Positions 26,047 through 33,848 of a DNA stretch of 64,000 nucleotides are shown piece by piece (position 1 is the stretch's first letter; each line of letters begins with the position of its first letter). The position numbers and the translations under genes are program-made. Under the pieces are notes generated by a model, which was not told the DNA's origin, ran no database searches, and saw only the letters and a program-made list of their open reading frames with translations. Source of the stretch: an uncultured Mycoplasmatota bacterium. Its GTDB lineage: Bacteria > Bacillota_I > Bacilli_A > RF39 > UBA660. The stretch is taken from contig URPE01000004.1 of assembly GCA_900549625.1 (NCBI GenBank), positions 1-64,000 on the forward strand, written 5' to 3'.

Positions 26047-26760
26047 ATGAAGAAGATTTTAATTATTATTCCAGCATATAACGAGGAAGAAAATATTTTA
26101 AATACTTATAATACTATAATGGATTATAATAAAAAAAATAAAACTAATTATGATGTGATAGTTATTAATGATGGGTCACGTGATAATACTGAAGGTGTAC
26201 TTACTATTAATAATATTCCCCATATTAAACTTATTTGTAATTTGGGTATTGGAGGGGCCGTTCAAACAGGATATAAATATGCTTTTAAAAATGGCTATGA
26301 TATTGCGGTACAATATGATGGAGATGGACAACATGATGTTAGTTATGTAAAAACAATTACGGATCCAATTATTAATGGTGAATGTGATATGGTTATTGGA
26401 TCAAGATTTGTAAGTGATTCACCATCAACATTTAAGTCTAGTTGGTTTAGAAGGTTAGGTATTAATTTGATATCAGGTGTTATAAAACTTAAAACTGGTA
26501 AAAAAGTATATGATACAACTAGTGGTTTTAGAGCAGTATCTAGAGATATAATTAAATTATTTACAATAAATTATCCGACTGAATATCCTGAACCAATTAG
26601 TACAGTTGATACAATAAAACAAGGCTATAAAGTAAGTGAGTTACCAGTTAAAATGAAAGAAAGAGAACATGGTAAAAGTTCAATAACGCCTTTTAAAAGT
26701 GCTTATTATATGATTAATGTAATATTTTCAATATTAGTTATGAAAGCGGTGAAAAGATGA
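26047..26760 (+). CDS. Polyprenyl-phosphate glycosyltransferase (DPM1-like GT2)
   Basis: A 237-residue GT2 enzyme. GGAG at 26037-26040 favours the ATG at 26047 over the one at 26041. Motifs: IIIPAYNEEENI, VINDGSRDN, and AVQYDGDGQHD with the metal-binding DGDGQ. MVIGSRF and TSGFRAVSRD follow. It should transfer a sugar to polyprenyl phosphate on the cytoplasmic face. There are no C-terminal transmembrane helices, unlike GtrB. It overlaps the next gene by 4 bases. Confidence 0.9.
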   Translation: MKKILIIIPAYNEEENILNTYNTIMDYNKKNKTNYDVIVINDGSRDNTEGVLTINNIPHIKLICNLGIGGAVQTGYKYAFKNGYDIAVQYDGDGQHDVSYVKTITDPIINGECDMVIGSRFVSDSPSTFKSSWFRRLGINLISGVIKLKTGKKVYDTTSGFRAVSRDIIKLFTINYPTEYPEPISTVDTIKQGYKVSELPVKMKEREHGKSSITPFKSAYYMINVIFSILVMKAVKR

Positions 26761-27095
26761 GTCTTAAACTTATTATTTGTTTAATAATTTATACAATATT
26801 TTGGTTATGTTTAGTAGTTTATTATGTAAGACATAAAAAAATAGCTGTTCGTTATTCTTTATTTTGGATTATACCAACGTTTTGTTTATTTTTAGCAAGT
26901 GTATTTCCAGGAATAATTTCTTCAATTAATAAGTTATTTGGCTTTGAGGTTTTATCTAATTTAATACTAGGGATATTTATTACGATTTTAATGCTTATCA
27001 CTTTTGTTTTAACAGTAGTTGTAACTAAACAAAAAGAAACTATTAAGGACTTAGTTCAAGAAGTTTCAATGTTAGAAAGTGAGATAAGAAAATGA
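26757..27095 (+). CDS. DUF2304 small membrane protein
   Basis: A 112-residue protein with three transmembrane helices and a C-terminal coiled-coil-like tail (TKQKETIKDLVQEVSMLESE). The RYSLFWIIPTFCLF stretch is the DUF2304 pattern. Members are found next to polyprenyl-phosphate glycosyltransferases, as here, and may be partner subunits. The start codon overlaps the previous stop (ATGA), and its own stop overlaps the next start. Confidence 0.82.
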   Translation: MSLKLIICLIIYTIFWLCLVVYYVRHKKIAVRYSLFWIIPTFCLFLASVFPGIISSINKLFGFEVLSNLILGIFITILMLITFVLTVVVTKQKETIKDLVQEVSMLESEIRK

Positions 27096-27442
27096 AATAT
27101 ATTTTAATACTTGTTTACATTCTTTGTACGACAAGTGGAATTACTTTTATGAAACTTGGTGGAGATTCTTTACATTTAGGTATTAAGGGCGGACTAAGTT
27201 TTGGTGTTTCTTGGACAACTTTTTTAGGGTTATTGTTTTATTTAGTTAGTTTCTTGTTATGGCAAAGAATTGTCGTAAAGTATGATTTGTCAATTATCGT
27301 ACCCATTGTTAATGGTATTGTACAAGTAATTACTTTATTTATAGGACACTTTATCTTTAAAGAAACATTAAGTGTAACATCTTATATTGGGACATTTTTA
27401 GTAATTATGGGTATTGGTCTTATTGGACTTGGTAGTAAATAA
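27092..27442 (+). CDS. SMR/EamA-like small transporter (possible lipid-linked sugar flippase)
   Basis: A 116-residue protein with four transmembrane helices. The pattern (GITFMKLGGDS, LSIIVPIVNGIVQVITLFIG, ETLSVTSYIGTFLVIMGI) belongs to the small multidrug resistance/EamA group. In glycan clusters such proteins (ArnE/F type) move polyprenyl-phosphate sugars across the membrane. Coupled to the DUF2304 gene by a 4-base overlap; this supports a flippase role over drug export. Confidence 0.82.
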   Translation: MKYILILVYILCTTSGITFMKLGGDSLHLGIKGGLSFGVSWTTFLGLLFYLVSFLLWQRIVVKYDLSIIVPIVNGIVQVITLFIGHFIFKETLSVTSYIGTFLVIMGIGLIGLGSK

Positions 27443-27460
27443 CTTGCCAAGTCTTTTTTT
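27426..27460 (+). terminator. Terminator after the transporter
   Basis: GACTTGG/CCAAGTC stem (27426-27432 with 27447-27453) then seven T. Confidence 0.8.
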
Positions 27461-27496
27461 GCTTGTTAAAATATATGTAGGAATGGTGAATTAAAA

Positions 27497-28435
27497 ATGA
27501 AAAAGAAAATTAGTGTAATAGTATCTTGTTATAATGAAGAAGAATCACTCCCTTTGTTTTATAAAGAAATGAATAAAGTTATGGAAGAAATGACTAGTAA
27601 TGAGTTTGAACTTGTATTTGTTAATGATGGTAGTAGTGATAAAACATTAGATGTTATAAAAAGTTTGCGAGAGAAAGACCCACGTATACGATATGTTTCT
27701 TTTTCCCGTAATTTTGGTAAGGAAGCCGCTATGCTTGCAGGTCTTGATTATGCAACAGGAGACTATATAACTCTTATGGATGCCGACTTACAAGATCCAC
27801 CGCGTTTACTTCCAGAAATGCTTAAGTATATTAATGAAGGATATGACTGTGTTGGGACAAGACGAGTAACTAGAAAAGGTGAACCACCTATTAGAAGCTT
27901 TTTTGCCCGTATGTTTTATAAACTTATTAATAAATTAAGTAAAGTAGAAATGGTGGATGGAGCTAGAGATTATAGGTTAATGACTAGACAAATGGTTGAT
28001 GCAATTACTAGTACTCGGGAATATAATCGTTATTCCAAGGGACTTTGGAGTTTTGTTGGTTTTAAAACAAAATGGCTAGAATTTGAAAATGTAGAAAGAA
28101 TTGCTGGAGAAACAAAATGGAGTTTTTGGAAATTATTTAAATATGCTATAGAAGGCATAGTGGCTTTTAGTACTGTGCCTCTTACAATGGCAGCATTTTT
28201 AGGAATACTTTTTTGTTTGATTTCGTTTGTAATGATTTTAGTTATTGTTTTTAAGACAATTATTTGGGGTGACCCCGTAGGTGGCTGGCCAAGCCTTGCT
28301 TGTATCATTATTTTTGTTAGTGGTATTCAATTATTTTTCATGGGTATATTTGGTGAATATTTAGCAAAAACATATTTAGAAACAAAGAAAAGACCAATTT
28401 ATATAGTAAAGGAAACAGATAGTGATGATAATTAA
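27497..28435 (+). CDS. GtrB-like bactoprenol glucosyltransferase
   Basis: A 312-residue GT2 enzyme with two C-terminal transmembrane helices (about 228-300). Motifs: VIVSCYNEEESL, VFVNDGSSDKT, SRNFGKEAAMLAGLD, LMDADLQDPPRLL (metal-binding DADLQDP) and DGARDYRLM. It should load glucose or another sugar on undecaprenyl phosphate for use outside the cell. It stands last in the glycan cluster, after a terminator, so it may be separately expressed. Confidence 0.93.
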   Translation: MKKKISVIVSCYNEEESLPLFYKEMNKVMEEMTSNEFELVFVNDGSSDKTLDVIKSLREKDPRIRYVSFSRNFGKEAAMLAGLDYATGDYITLMDADLQDPPRLLPEMLKYINEGYDCVGTRRVTRKGEPPIRSFFARMFYKLINKLSKVEMVDGARDYRLMTRQMVDAITSTREYNRYSKGLWSFVGFKTKWLEFENVERIAGETKWSFWKLFKYAIEGIVAFSTVPLTMAAFLGILFCLISFVMILVIVFKTIIWGDPVGGWPSLACIIIFVSGIQLFFMGIFGEYLAKTYLETKKRPIYIVKETDSDDN

Positions 28436-28442
28436 TAAAAAA

Positions 28443-28471
28443 TTGACTTAACAATAATTTTGTGTTAGAGT
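28443..28471 (+). promoter_or_regulatory. Promoter of the 28497 gene
   Basis: TTGACT, 17-base spacer, TAGAGT; a GGGGG ribosome site follows at 28486-28490. Confidence 0.55.
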
Positions 28472-28496
28472 ATCCCTCAAGAAAAGGGGGATGGTT

Positions 28497-29657
28497 ATGA
28501 ATTATGGTAACTATGAAAAAATATGTATACTTTTAAAAGAATGTATTGATTTATATGAACAAATTAATACTAAAAATTATACGTTTTCTTATAAGCTTGC
28601 TTCTGGGGATAATTTGAATTTTAAAATACAAGAAGTAAATGTTTCACATCTTCTTGGTGTTAATACGGAAGTGATAGGAAATTCGTTTCTTTCTATAAGA
28701 TTAAAAAATATGAATAGTTATGAGCTACTTAATTTTTTGCTAGAAGATCCATATCGCTTTTCTAGATATCTAATGCGTAATAAAATTGATTCTGGTTTTG
28801 TTTTTTCACCAATGATAGAAGAGAAAATTAAGTCTTTTGAGACTAGTATTAAGTTTAGCCTTTTGCCACTAGTAGGTATTATTAAAATTGATAAATCTAA
28901 GAAATGGCAAGATGATTTACCCGAAATAATGGATGTTGATTATCTGATTATAAAAGAATTTGAAGAAAATTATAGTGTTCTTGGTTTACGTAAAAAAGAG
29001 AATACTAGTTATTATGTGCCAATATCTAATATGTGTTGGAAAAAAAATGAAATTGATAAATATATGAAATATTTGAAAAATCAAGAATGTAGTTTGCCTT
29101 TTAGGCTTTATATTAAAGAATTGGATAAAAAGATGTGGTTTAATGAAAGCCAAAAGAAAGCAAGATTACAGACATTAAACGATTGGCGTGATAAGTTTGG
29201 TATGACTGTTTCTGTCGGTTTTGATTATGAAAAATTATTGCTTAGAAGTTGCATAAAAAGTGATGAAAATGAACAAATTTGTAGTTCAATTGAAACAATA
29301 ACAACGGCTATAAAAGAAAAGAAATTTCCTATAGAAACTGATTATGAAAATTTAGCTTTAAAAAGACTTAGTTACGCTATTAATGATTTTAATTATAAAA
29401 ATTGTAGTGTTGGTAGTGAATCTTATTCTTTGATGAAAGAAGAGCTTGAAAATAAGAAAGTGGAATTAAATAGTATAAAAGAAAGAAATTTGGCTTTGGA
29501 ACAGGAGAATCATTTACAACAAGAAGAATTAGAAACCATGCGTCTTGAACTTGATTTGTATAAATCGTTTTTTAATAGTTTAAAACTAAGTGTAAATGAT
29601 TTTACTGAGAAACAAATGAGTTTGACTAGAACATTTAATGAAGAAAAAGATAAGTAA
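28497..29657 (+). CDS. Unknown protein, possible PBECR4-like N-terminus, C-terminal coiled coil
   Basis: A 386-residue cytoplasmic protein. The ATG at 28497 is better spaced from the G-rich ribosome site than the one at 28491. The N-terminal 60 residues (EKICILLKECIDLYEQ, FKIQEVNVSHLLGV) resemble the start of PBECR4-type nuclease-like domains; this is a weak match by eye. Residues 310-370 (KEELENKKVELNSIKERN onward) form a coiled coil. It has its own promoter and stands alone between the glycan cluster and aspS. It could be a toxin-like or regulatory protein. Function is not established. Confidence 0.6.
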   Translation: MNYGNYEKICILLKECIDLYEQINTKNYTFSYKLASGDNLNFKIQEVNVSHLLGVNTEVIGNSFLSIRLKNMNSYELLNFLLEDPYRFSRYLMRNKIDSGFVFSPMIEEKIKSFETSIKFSLLPLVGIIKIDKSKKWQDDLPEIMDVDYLIIKEFEENYSVLGLRKKENTSYYVPISNMCWKKNEIDKYMKYLKNQECSLPFRLYIKELDKKMWFNESQKKARLQTLNDWRDKFGMTVSVGFDYEKLLLRSCIKSDENEQICSSIETITTAIKEKKFPIETDYENLALKRLSYAINDFNYKNCSVGSESYSLMKEELENKKVELNSIKERNLALEQENHLQQEELETMRLELDLYKSFFNSLKLSVNDFTEKQMSLTRTFNEEKDK

Positions 29658-29663
29658 AAAGAC

Positions 29664-29691
29664 TAGACAAATTATGAAAATGACTTATAAT
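29664..29691 (+). promoter_or_regulatory. Promoter of the aspS T-box leader
   Basis: TAGACA, 16-base spacer, consensus TATAAT at 29686-29691. Confidence 0.6.
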
Positions 29692-29699
29692 ATTAATAT

Positions 29700-29895
29700 A
29701 ATTATTGATTGCAAGAGTATTTTTAAATAATTTATAGAGACTTTATGGTTGGTGAAAATAAAGATGCATTTAAAAAGAAAGACAGCAACAAAATGATAAA
29801 TCGTAATTCTTGCGTTAAAAGAAAAAGAGCATAGATTCTATGAAATAAGGTGGTACCGCGGATATATTCGTCCTTATGTTATAGAGTCTTTTTAT
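29700..29895 (+). promoter_or_regulatory. T-box riboswitch, aspartate specific
   Basis: Stem I is closed by GCAAGA/TCTTGC (about 29713 and 29809). It carries the apical AGAGA and GGTTGGTGAAA. GAC at 29781-29783 is placed as the specifier, giving Asp. The T-box sequence AAGGTGGTACCGCGG is at 29847-29861. The competing terminator pairs AGATTCTAT with ATAGAGTCT and ends in TTTTTATTTT. Uncharged tRNA-Asp should permit read-through into aspS. The specifier call is made by analogy with the leuS leader. Confidence 0.88.
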
Positions 29896-29914
29896 TTTAG
29901 AAAGAAGGATATTT

Positions 29915-31231
29915 ATGGAAAAAGTATATGTTAATGAACTTAGTAATTATATTGGTAAAACTATTTCTTTTAGTGGTTTTGTTGATACGATTAGAGATAA
30001 AAAGTGGGTAATGTTTGTAATACTAAGAGACAGTACGGGAAAAGTGCAAATGACGATTGAAAAAAGTGAGGAAGAAAATCAAAGATTACTTGATATTATG
30101 AAGAATGTTAGTACTGATAGTACTTTAAAAATTACTTGTGAGGTTAAAGAAAATGAAGCAGTTAAACTTGGAGGTATTGAGCTAATACCTAAAAGTATTA
30201 CTGTTACATCACTTGCTTGTGCATTACCATTTGATTACAATAATTTAGATGGAGTTAATATTGATACAAGACTTGACTATAGATGGATTGATTTACGTAA
30301 TCAAAAAAATATGTTAGCAAGACAAGTTGAATCTTTAATGGTCCAAGGGATGCGTGAATATTTATATAAAGAAGATTTTACAGAGATTCATACACCTAAG
30401 TTACTAGGGGCCGCTAGTGAATCTGGTAGTGAGGTATTTGAGGTAAAATACTTTGATAGATCTGCTTACCTTGCTCAGTCACCACAATTTTATAAACAAA
30501 TGGCAATGGCGGCTGGTATGAGTAAGATATTTGAAGTAGCACCGGCTTTTAGAGCAGAGAATTCTAATACTAATCGTCATGCGACAGAGTTTACTAGTTT
30601 TGACCTTGAATTTAGTTATATTGATTCTTATGAAGATGTAATGAATTTAGAAGAAGATTTACTTATTGCAGGTCTTACTAAAGTTAAAGAAAAATATGGT
30701 GAGAAAATAAAAGATGTTTTTGGAACAGAAATCGTTATACCAACAAAGCCTTTTCCAAGAATAAAATTACAAGATTTATATAAAGAATTAAATGAAAGAT
30801 ATGGGTTTACGATACCTACTAGTGATGTAGGGGACTTAAATGCCGAAGCCGAAAAGTTAACTAGCCGTTATGCTATGGAGGTATATGGACATGAATTTAT
30901 TTTCATAACTGGTTTTAGCGCGGCAAAAAGAGCATTCTATCATATGCGAGATGAAAATGGTGAATTACAAGGGTATGATTTGATTTGGCGAGGAACAGAG
31001 ATTACTACTGGTGCTCAAAGGGAACACAGATATGAAGAGATAGTTAAGAATGCTAAAGAAAAAAGTTTAGGAGAAGATGTTTCATTCTATTTACAATTTT
31101 TCAAATATGGTTGCCCACCACATGGCGGATTTGCAATCGGTGTTGATAGACTTACTATGCTTATGCTAGGATTACCATCTGTAAAAGAAACACAGTTCCT
31201 ATTTAGAGGACCTAATAGACTAAATCCATAA
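29915..31231 (+). CDS. aspS: Aspartate--tRNA ligase, archaeal/non-discriminating type
   Basis: A 438-residue class II synthetase of the short archaeal-like AspRS type. The N-terminal OB fold (1-105) binds the anticodon. The catalytic core has SGSEVFEVKYF, AQSPQFYKQM, FRAENSNTNRHATEF (motif 2) and PPHGGFAIGVDRLTM with a final GPNRLNP (motif 3). It lacks the large insertion of bacterial AspRS. Enzymes of this type can also charge tRNA-Asn where GatCAB is present; that cannot be judged here. It is controlled by the T-box upstream. Confidence 0.92.
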   Translation: MEKVYVNELSNYIGKTISFSGFVDTIRDKKWVMFVILRDSTGKVQMTIEKSEEENQRLLDIMKNVSTDSTLKITCEVKENEAVKLGGIELIPKSITVTSLACALPFDYNNLDGVNIDTRLDYRWIDLRNQKNMLARQVESLMVQGMREYLYKEDFTEIHTPKLLGAASESGSEVFEVKYFDRSAYLAQSPQFYKQMAMAAGMSKIFEVAPAFRAENSNTNRHATEFTSFDLEFSYIDSYEDVMNLEEDLLIAGLTKVKEKYGEKIKDVFGTEIVIPTKPFPRIKLQDLYKELNERYGFTIPTSDVGDLNAEAEKLTSRYAMEVYGHEFIFITGFSAAKRAFYHMRDENGELQGYDLIWRGTEITTGAQREHRYEEIVKNAKEKSLGEDVSFYLQFFKYGCPPHGGFAIGVDRLTMLMLGLPSVKETQFLFRGPNRLNP

Positions 31232-31298
31232 AATATCACGGGTTGAAATTACGAAATATCACGGAATAGTATGGTTCAATAAAATCAGGTATAAAGAG

Positions 31299-31325
31299 AG
31301 ATGATGAATTTTCATCTTTTTTTTA
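31299..31325 (+). terminator. Terminator after aspS
   Basis: AGATGA/TCATCT stem with eight or nine T, 70 bases after the stop. Confidence 0.65.
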
Positions 31326-31370
31326 TGTAGTAATATGTAGTAAATAATAATAATAGAATGGTGAGTATAA

Positions 31371-31642
31371 ATGAAAGATTATTATTTACTAATAGGATTA
31401 AATGGTAAGGATGTTAAAATAGTTAACGTTAATAAATTTACAAGTTCAGTACATAATAAATTAAAACCTATAAGAAGCGTTTATCTAGATAGTTGTTGTT
31501 CAAAGTAGAATTAATTATTTGTAAAAAAAGATATCATTGTTATAACTGCAATAAGATATTTACAGAGAAATTAAATATAAATGTTGATAAAGGTAATGTT
31601 TCAAATAATAATATAAAGGTATCAAAAAGGGTAGATATATGA
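31371..31642 (+). pseudogene. ISL3-family transposase remnant (N-terminal part, broken)
   Basis: ATG at 31371 opens MKDYYLLIGLNGKDVKI, which stops at 31506. The shifted frame from 31505 then reads KKRYHCYNCNKIFTEKLN and stops at 31640. The second piece is the Cys2 zinc-binding segment found near the start of ISL3 transposases (R.RC..CGK.F.E). The two parts lie in different frames and the catalytic domain is absent. This is an old fragment; no terminal repeats are seen. Confidence 0.55.
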
Positions 31643-31948
31643 TATATTATGAAAAATTAGTTCCGTTCAGTTCTGTTCAGTTCAAACCATTAGTTGAATT
31701 ACTTGTGATATATATAGTAATTCAAATGAGTAGAATATGTGTTATAACAAATGCTATTATGAATATACAAGATAAATTATAAATATATGAAATTATTTGG
31801 ATAAATTTTATGAATGAATAAAAATATGATTTATTGTGTGATTATTATAATTTTGGTCTTAAATAATGTAATATGATTTTTTGGAACAAACAGACTTTTT
31901 TCCAAAAGCTTCTCTATTTATATACTTTTGGAAAAATTTTTCCAAAAC
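31643..31948. other. Intergenic region with repeats and an operator-like palindrome
   Basis: No gene is seen. It contains a tandem GTTCAGTTCT-type repeat at about 31670-31682. Three copies of TTTTGGAAAAA or its inverse lie at 31897-31907, 31926-31936 and 31937-31947. The last two form a perfect 22-base palindrome, and the first pairs with the second as a hairpin with a 16-base loop. Confidence 0.6.
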
Positions 31949-31977
31949 TTGACTTTTTGCTTTTTGTGGTGTACACT
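31949..31977 (+). promoter_or_regulatory. Promoter of the ATPase gene, abutting the palindrome
   Basis: TTGACT at 31949-31954, 17-base spacer, TACACT at 31972-31977. The 22-base palindrome ends one base before the -35, so a bound protein would block it. Confidence 0.65.
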
Positions 31978-31996
31978 TTAATTGAGGTGAATGTTT

Positions 31997-33199
31997 GTGA
32001 TAGAAAGAACTGAATATTTAGAACTTTTAAAACGTTTTAAAGATAAAGATTTAATTAAAGTTGTTACAGGTATTAGAAGATGTGGTAAATCAACATTATT
32101 TGAACTTTTTATAGATTACCTAAAAGAAATAGGAATAAAAGATGAGCAAATAATAAAAATAAATCTTGAAGATGTAAGTTATAATTTTAAAGATTATAGA
32201 GAGTTATATGAATATATTAATAAAAAAATAGATTCAGAAAAGAAATATTATATTTTCTTAGATGAGGTTCAAAATGTTAATATGTTTCAAAAAGCAGTTG
32301 ATGGATTATATATAAAGAAAAATGTAGATGTTTATATAACTGGGTCCAATGCTTATTTATTGTCTGGGGAACTAGCGACATTGTTATCTGGGCGTTTTGT
32401 AGAAATAAAAATGTTACCATTATCATTTAAAGAATTTTTAGAGGCAATGCCACAGAATAATAAAAGTCAATATGAATGTTTTTTAGAGTATATGGAATAT
32501 GGAGGAATGCCTGGTAATTTACCTATTTTAAAAGAAAATATAAGTGATTTAGATGTGTATTTAGAAGGTATTTTTTCAACAATAGTTTATAAAGATATAA
32601 TGATAAGAAATAATATTACTGATAAAACGCTTTTAGAAAATACTCTTAAATTTATTTTTGATAGTATAGGTAGTCCTATTTCTACAAAGAAAATAAGTGA
32701 TACCTTAACTAGTAAGGGTATTTCTACTTGTAATCATACTGTTATTAATTATATCAATGCTTTTATAGATAGCTTTTTAATATATAAAGCAGAAAGATTT
32801 GATGTTAAAGGAAAAAATTTACTTGTTAGAGATTACAAATATTATGTGGCGGATGTTGGCTTGAGAAGTTATCTTTTAGGGAAAAAATCCGGTAGTGATA
32901 TGGGACATATTTTGGAAAATATAGTTTACTTAGAACTTTTAAGAAGAGGATACAAAGTATATGTAGGTAAAGTTGATGACTTAGAAATAGATTTTGTTGC
33001 TCAAAATAGAGAAGGCATAAATTATTATCAGGTTGCTTTGTCTGTAAGAGATGAGAAAGTATTAAGAAGAGAACTTAATTCATTAGAAAAAACAGGAGAT
33101 CATTATCCAAAATATTTACTTACATTAGACATGGATTTAGAAGCGGATTACAATGGTATAACAAAACTTAATGTAATAGAATGGTTACTAAATAAATAG
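31997..33199 (+). CDS. AAA ATPase with DUF4143 C-terminus
   Basis: A 400-residue P-loop protein. GAGGTG at 31984-31989 is correctly spaced for the GTG at 31997; the ATG at 31991 is too close. Walker A GIRRCGKST is at about residues 26-34. Walker B is YYIFLDEVQNV, sensor YITGSNA, then LLSGRFVEIKMLPLSFKEF. The C-terminal DUF4143 region has YYVADVGLRSYLLG and a nuclease-fold-like DLEIDFVAQ. These ATPases are common as multi-copy accessory genes; their role is not settled. The neighbouring transposase remnant fits an acquired gene. Confidence 0.9.
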   Translation: MIERTEYLELLKRFKDKDLIKVVTGIRRCGKSTLFELFIDYLKEIGIKDEQIIKINLEDVSYNFKDYRELYEYINKKIDSEKKYYIFLDEVQNVNMFQKAVDGLYIKKNVDVYITGSNAYLLSGELATLLSGRFVEIKMLPLSFKEFLEAMPQNNKSQYECFLEYMEYGGMPGNLPILKENISDLDVYLEGIFSTIVYKDIMIRNNITDKTLLENTLKFIFDSIGSPISTKKISDTLTSKGISTCNHTVINYINAFIDSFLIYKAERFDVKGKNLLVRDYKYYVADVGLRSYLLGKKSGSDMGHILENIVYLELLRRGYKVYVGKVDDLEIDFVAQNREGINYYQVALSVRDEKVLRRELNSLEKTGDHYPKYLLTLDMDLEADYNGITKLNVIEWLLNK

Positions 33200-33225
33200 A
33201 AATAATAAAAATTAAAATAAATGGC

Positions 33226-33254
33226 TTGCATTATTTAAAAAAATTTCATATAAT
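33226..33254 (+). promoter_or_regulatory. Promoter of the leuS T-box operon
   Basis: TTGCAT at 33226-33231, 17-base spacer, TATAAT at 33249-33254. Confidence 0.7.
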
Positions 33255-33261
33255 TTAGGCA

Positions 33262-33440
33262 TGCGATGAAGAAAGAGTAGTAATAATTAGTCTTTTATAG
33301 AGAGTAAAGGGAGCTGGAACTTTACAAAGATGAGTTATGAACTTGCTTTTGGAGCTTTAGGAGAATACTCCTTTATCAAGTAAGAAAGTTAAATTAAGGA
33401 TGGTACCGTCGTTATGACTCCTTTGGTGCTATCCTTTTTT
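33262..33440 (+). promoter_or_regulatory. T-box riboswitch, leucine specific
   Basis: The leader begins GATGAAGAAAGAGTAGTA (stem I base) and has the apical AGAGAG and GGGAGCTGGAA. Then TGAA-CTT-GCTTTTGGAG follows, with specifier CTT (Leu) at 33342-33344. The T-box AAGGATGGTACCGTC is at 33396-33410. The terminator pairs GGATGGTACC with GGTGCTATCC (33398-33407 with 33425-33434) and ends in six T. It controls the small membrane protein gene and leuS together. Confidence 0.9.
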
Positions 33441-33460
33441 ATTTAGTTGGGAGTGGTGTT

Positions 33461-33847
33461 ATGGATATTAGTGATTTATTTCTAAATTTATTGATTTTTT
33501 TAGGAGGATTTTTAGTTATTTTTATAGTGACGTATGTTATATATTTTAAAAAACTTTCTTCTAAGAAAAGAAAAAATAAAAATATTACAGAAATTACATA
33601 TCTTGTTCATAAGTTTAATTTAGATGAAAAGGCATTACCTAAAAAGAAAATGATTTTATGGATAAGTATGCAAAATGCTTTTATTATTTCATTTGTATGG
33701 GTGTTTATAAGTTCTTTAAGGATAAAGATTATGTGGCAGTTATTAATTGCTTTTGTAATGATTTTAGCACTGATTTATGCTTTATATGAAATATATGGAA
33801 GACATTTAGTGAAAAAAGGATATCAAAAAGTGAAAGGAAGAAGATAA
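33461..33847 (+). CDS. Small membrane protein cotranscribed with leuS, unknown
   Basis: A 128-residue protein I do not recognise. Helices at about 8-29, 68-84 and 88-108. A basic cytoplasmic loop (KKLSSKKRKNKN) and a conserved-looking stretch (ITYLVHKFNLDEKALPKKKM) lie between the first two, and a basic tail ends it. It sits between the leucine T-box and leuS with one base to spare, so its synthesis should rise when leucyl-tRNA is uncharged. That placement suggests a link to leucine supply or translation stress, an inference. Confidence 0.7.
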   Translation: MDISDLFLNLLIFLGGFLVIFIVTYVIYFKKLSSKKRKNKNITEITYLVHKFNLDEKALPKKKMILWISMQNAFIISFVWVFISSLRIKIMWQLLIAFVMILALIYALYEIYGRHLVKKGYQKVKGRR

Positions 33848-33848
33848 G

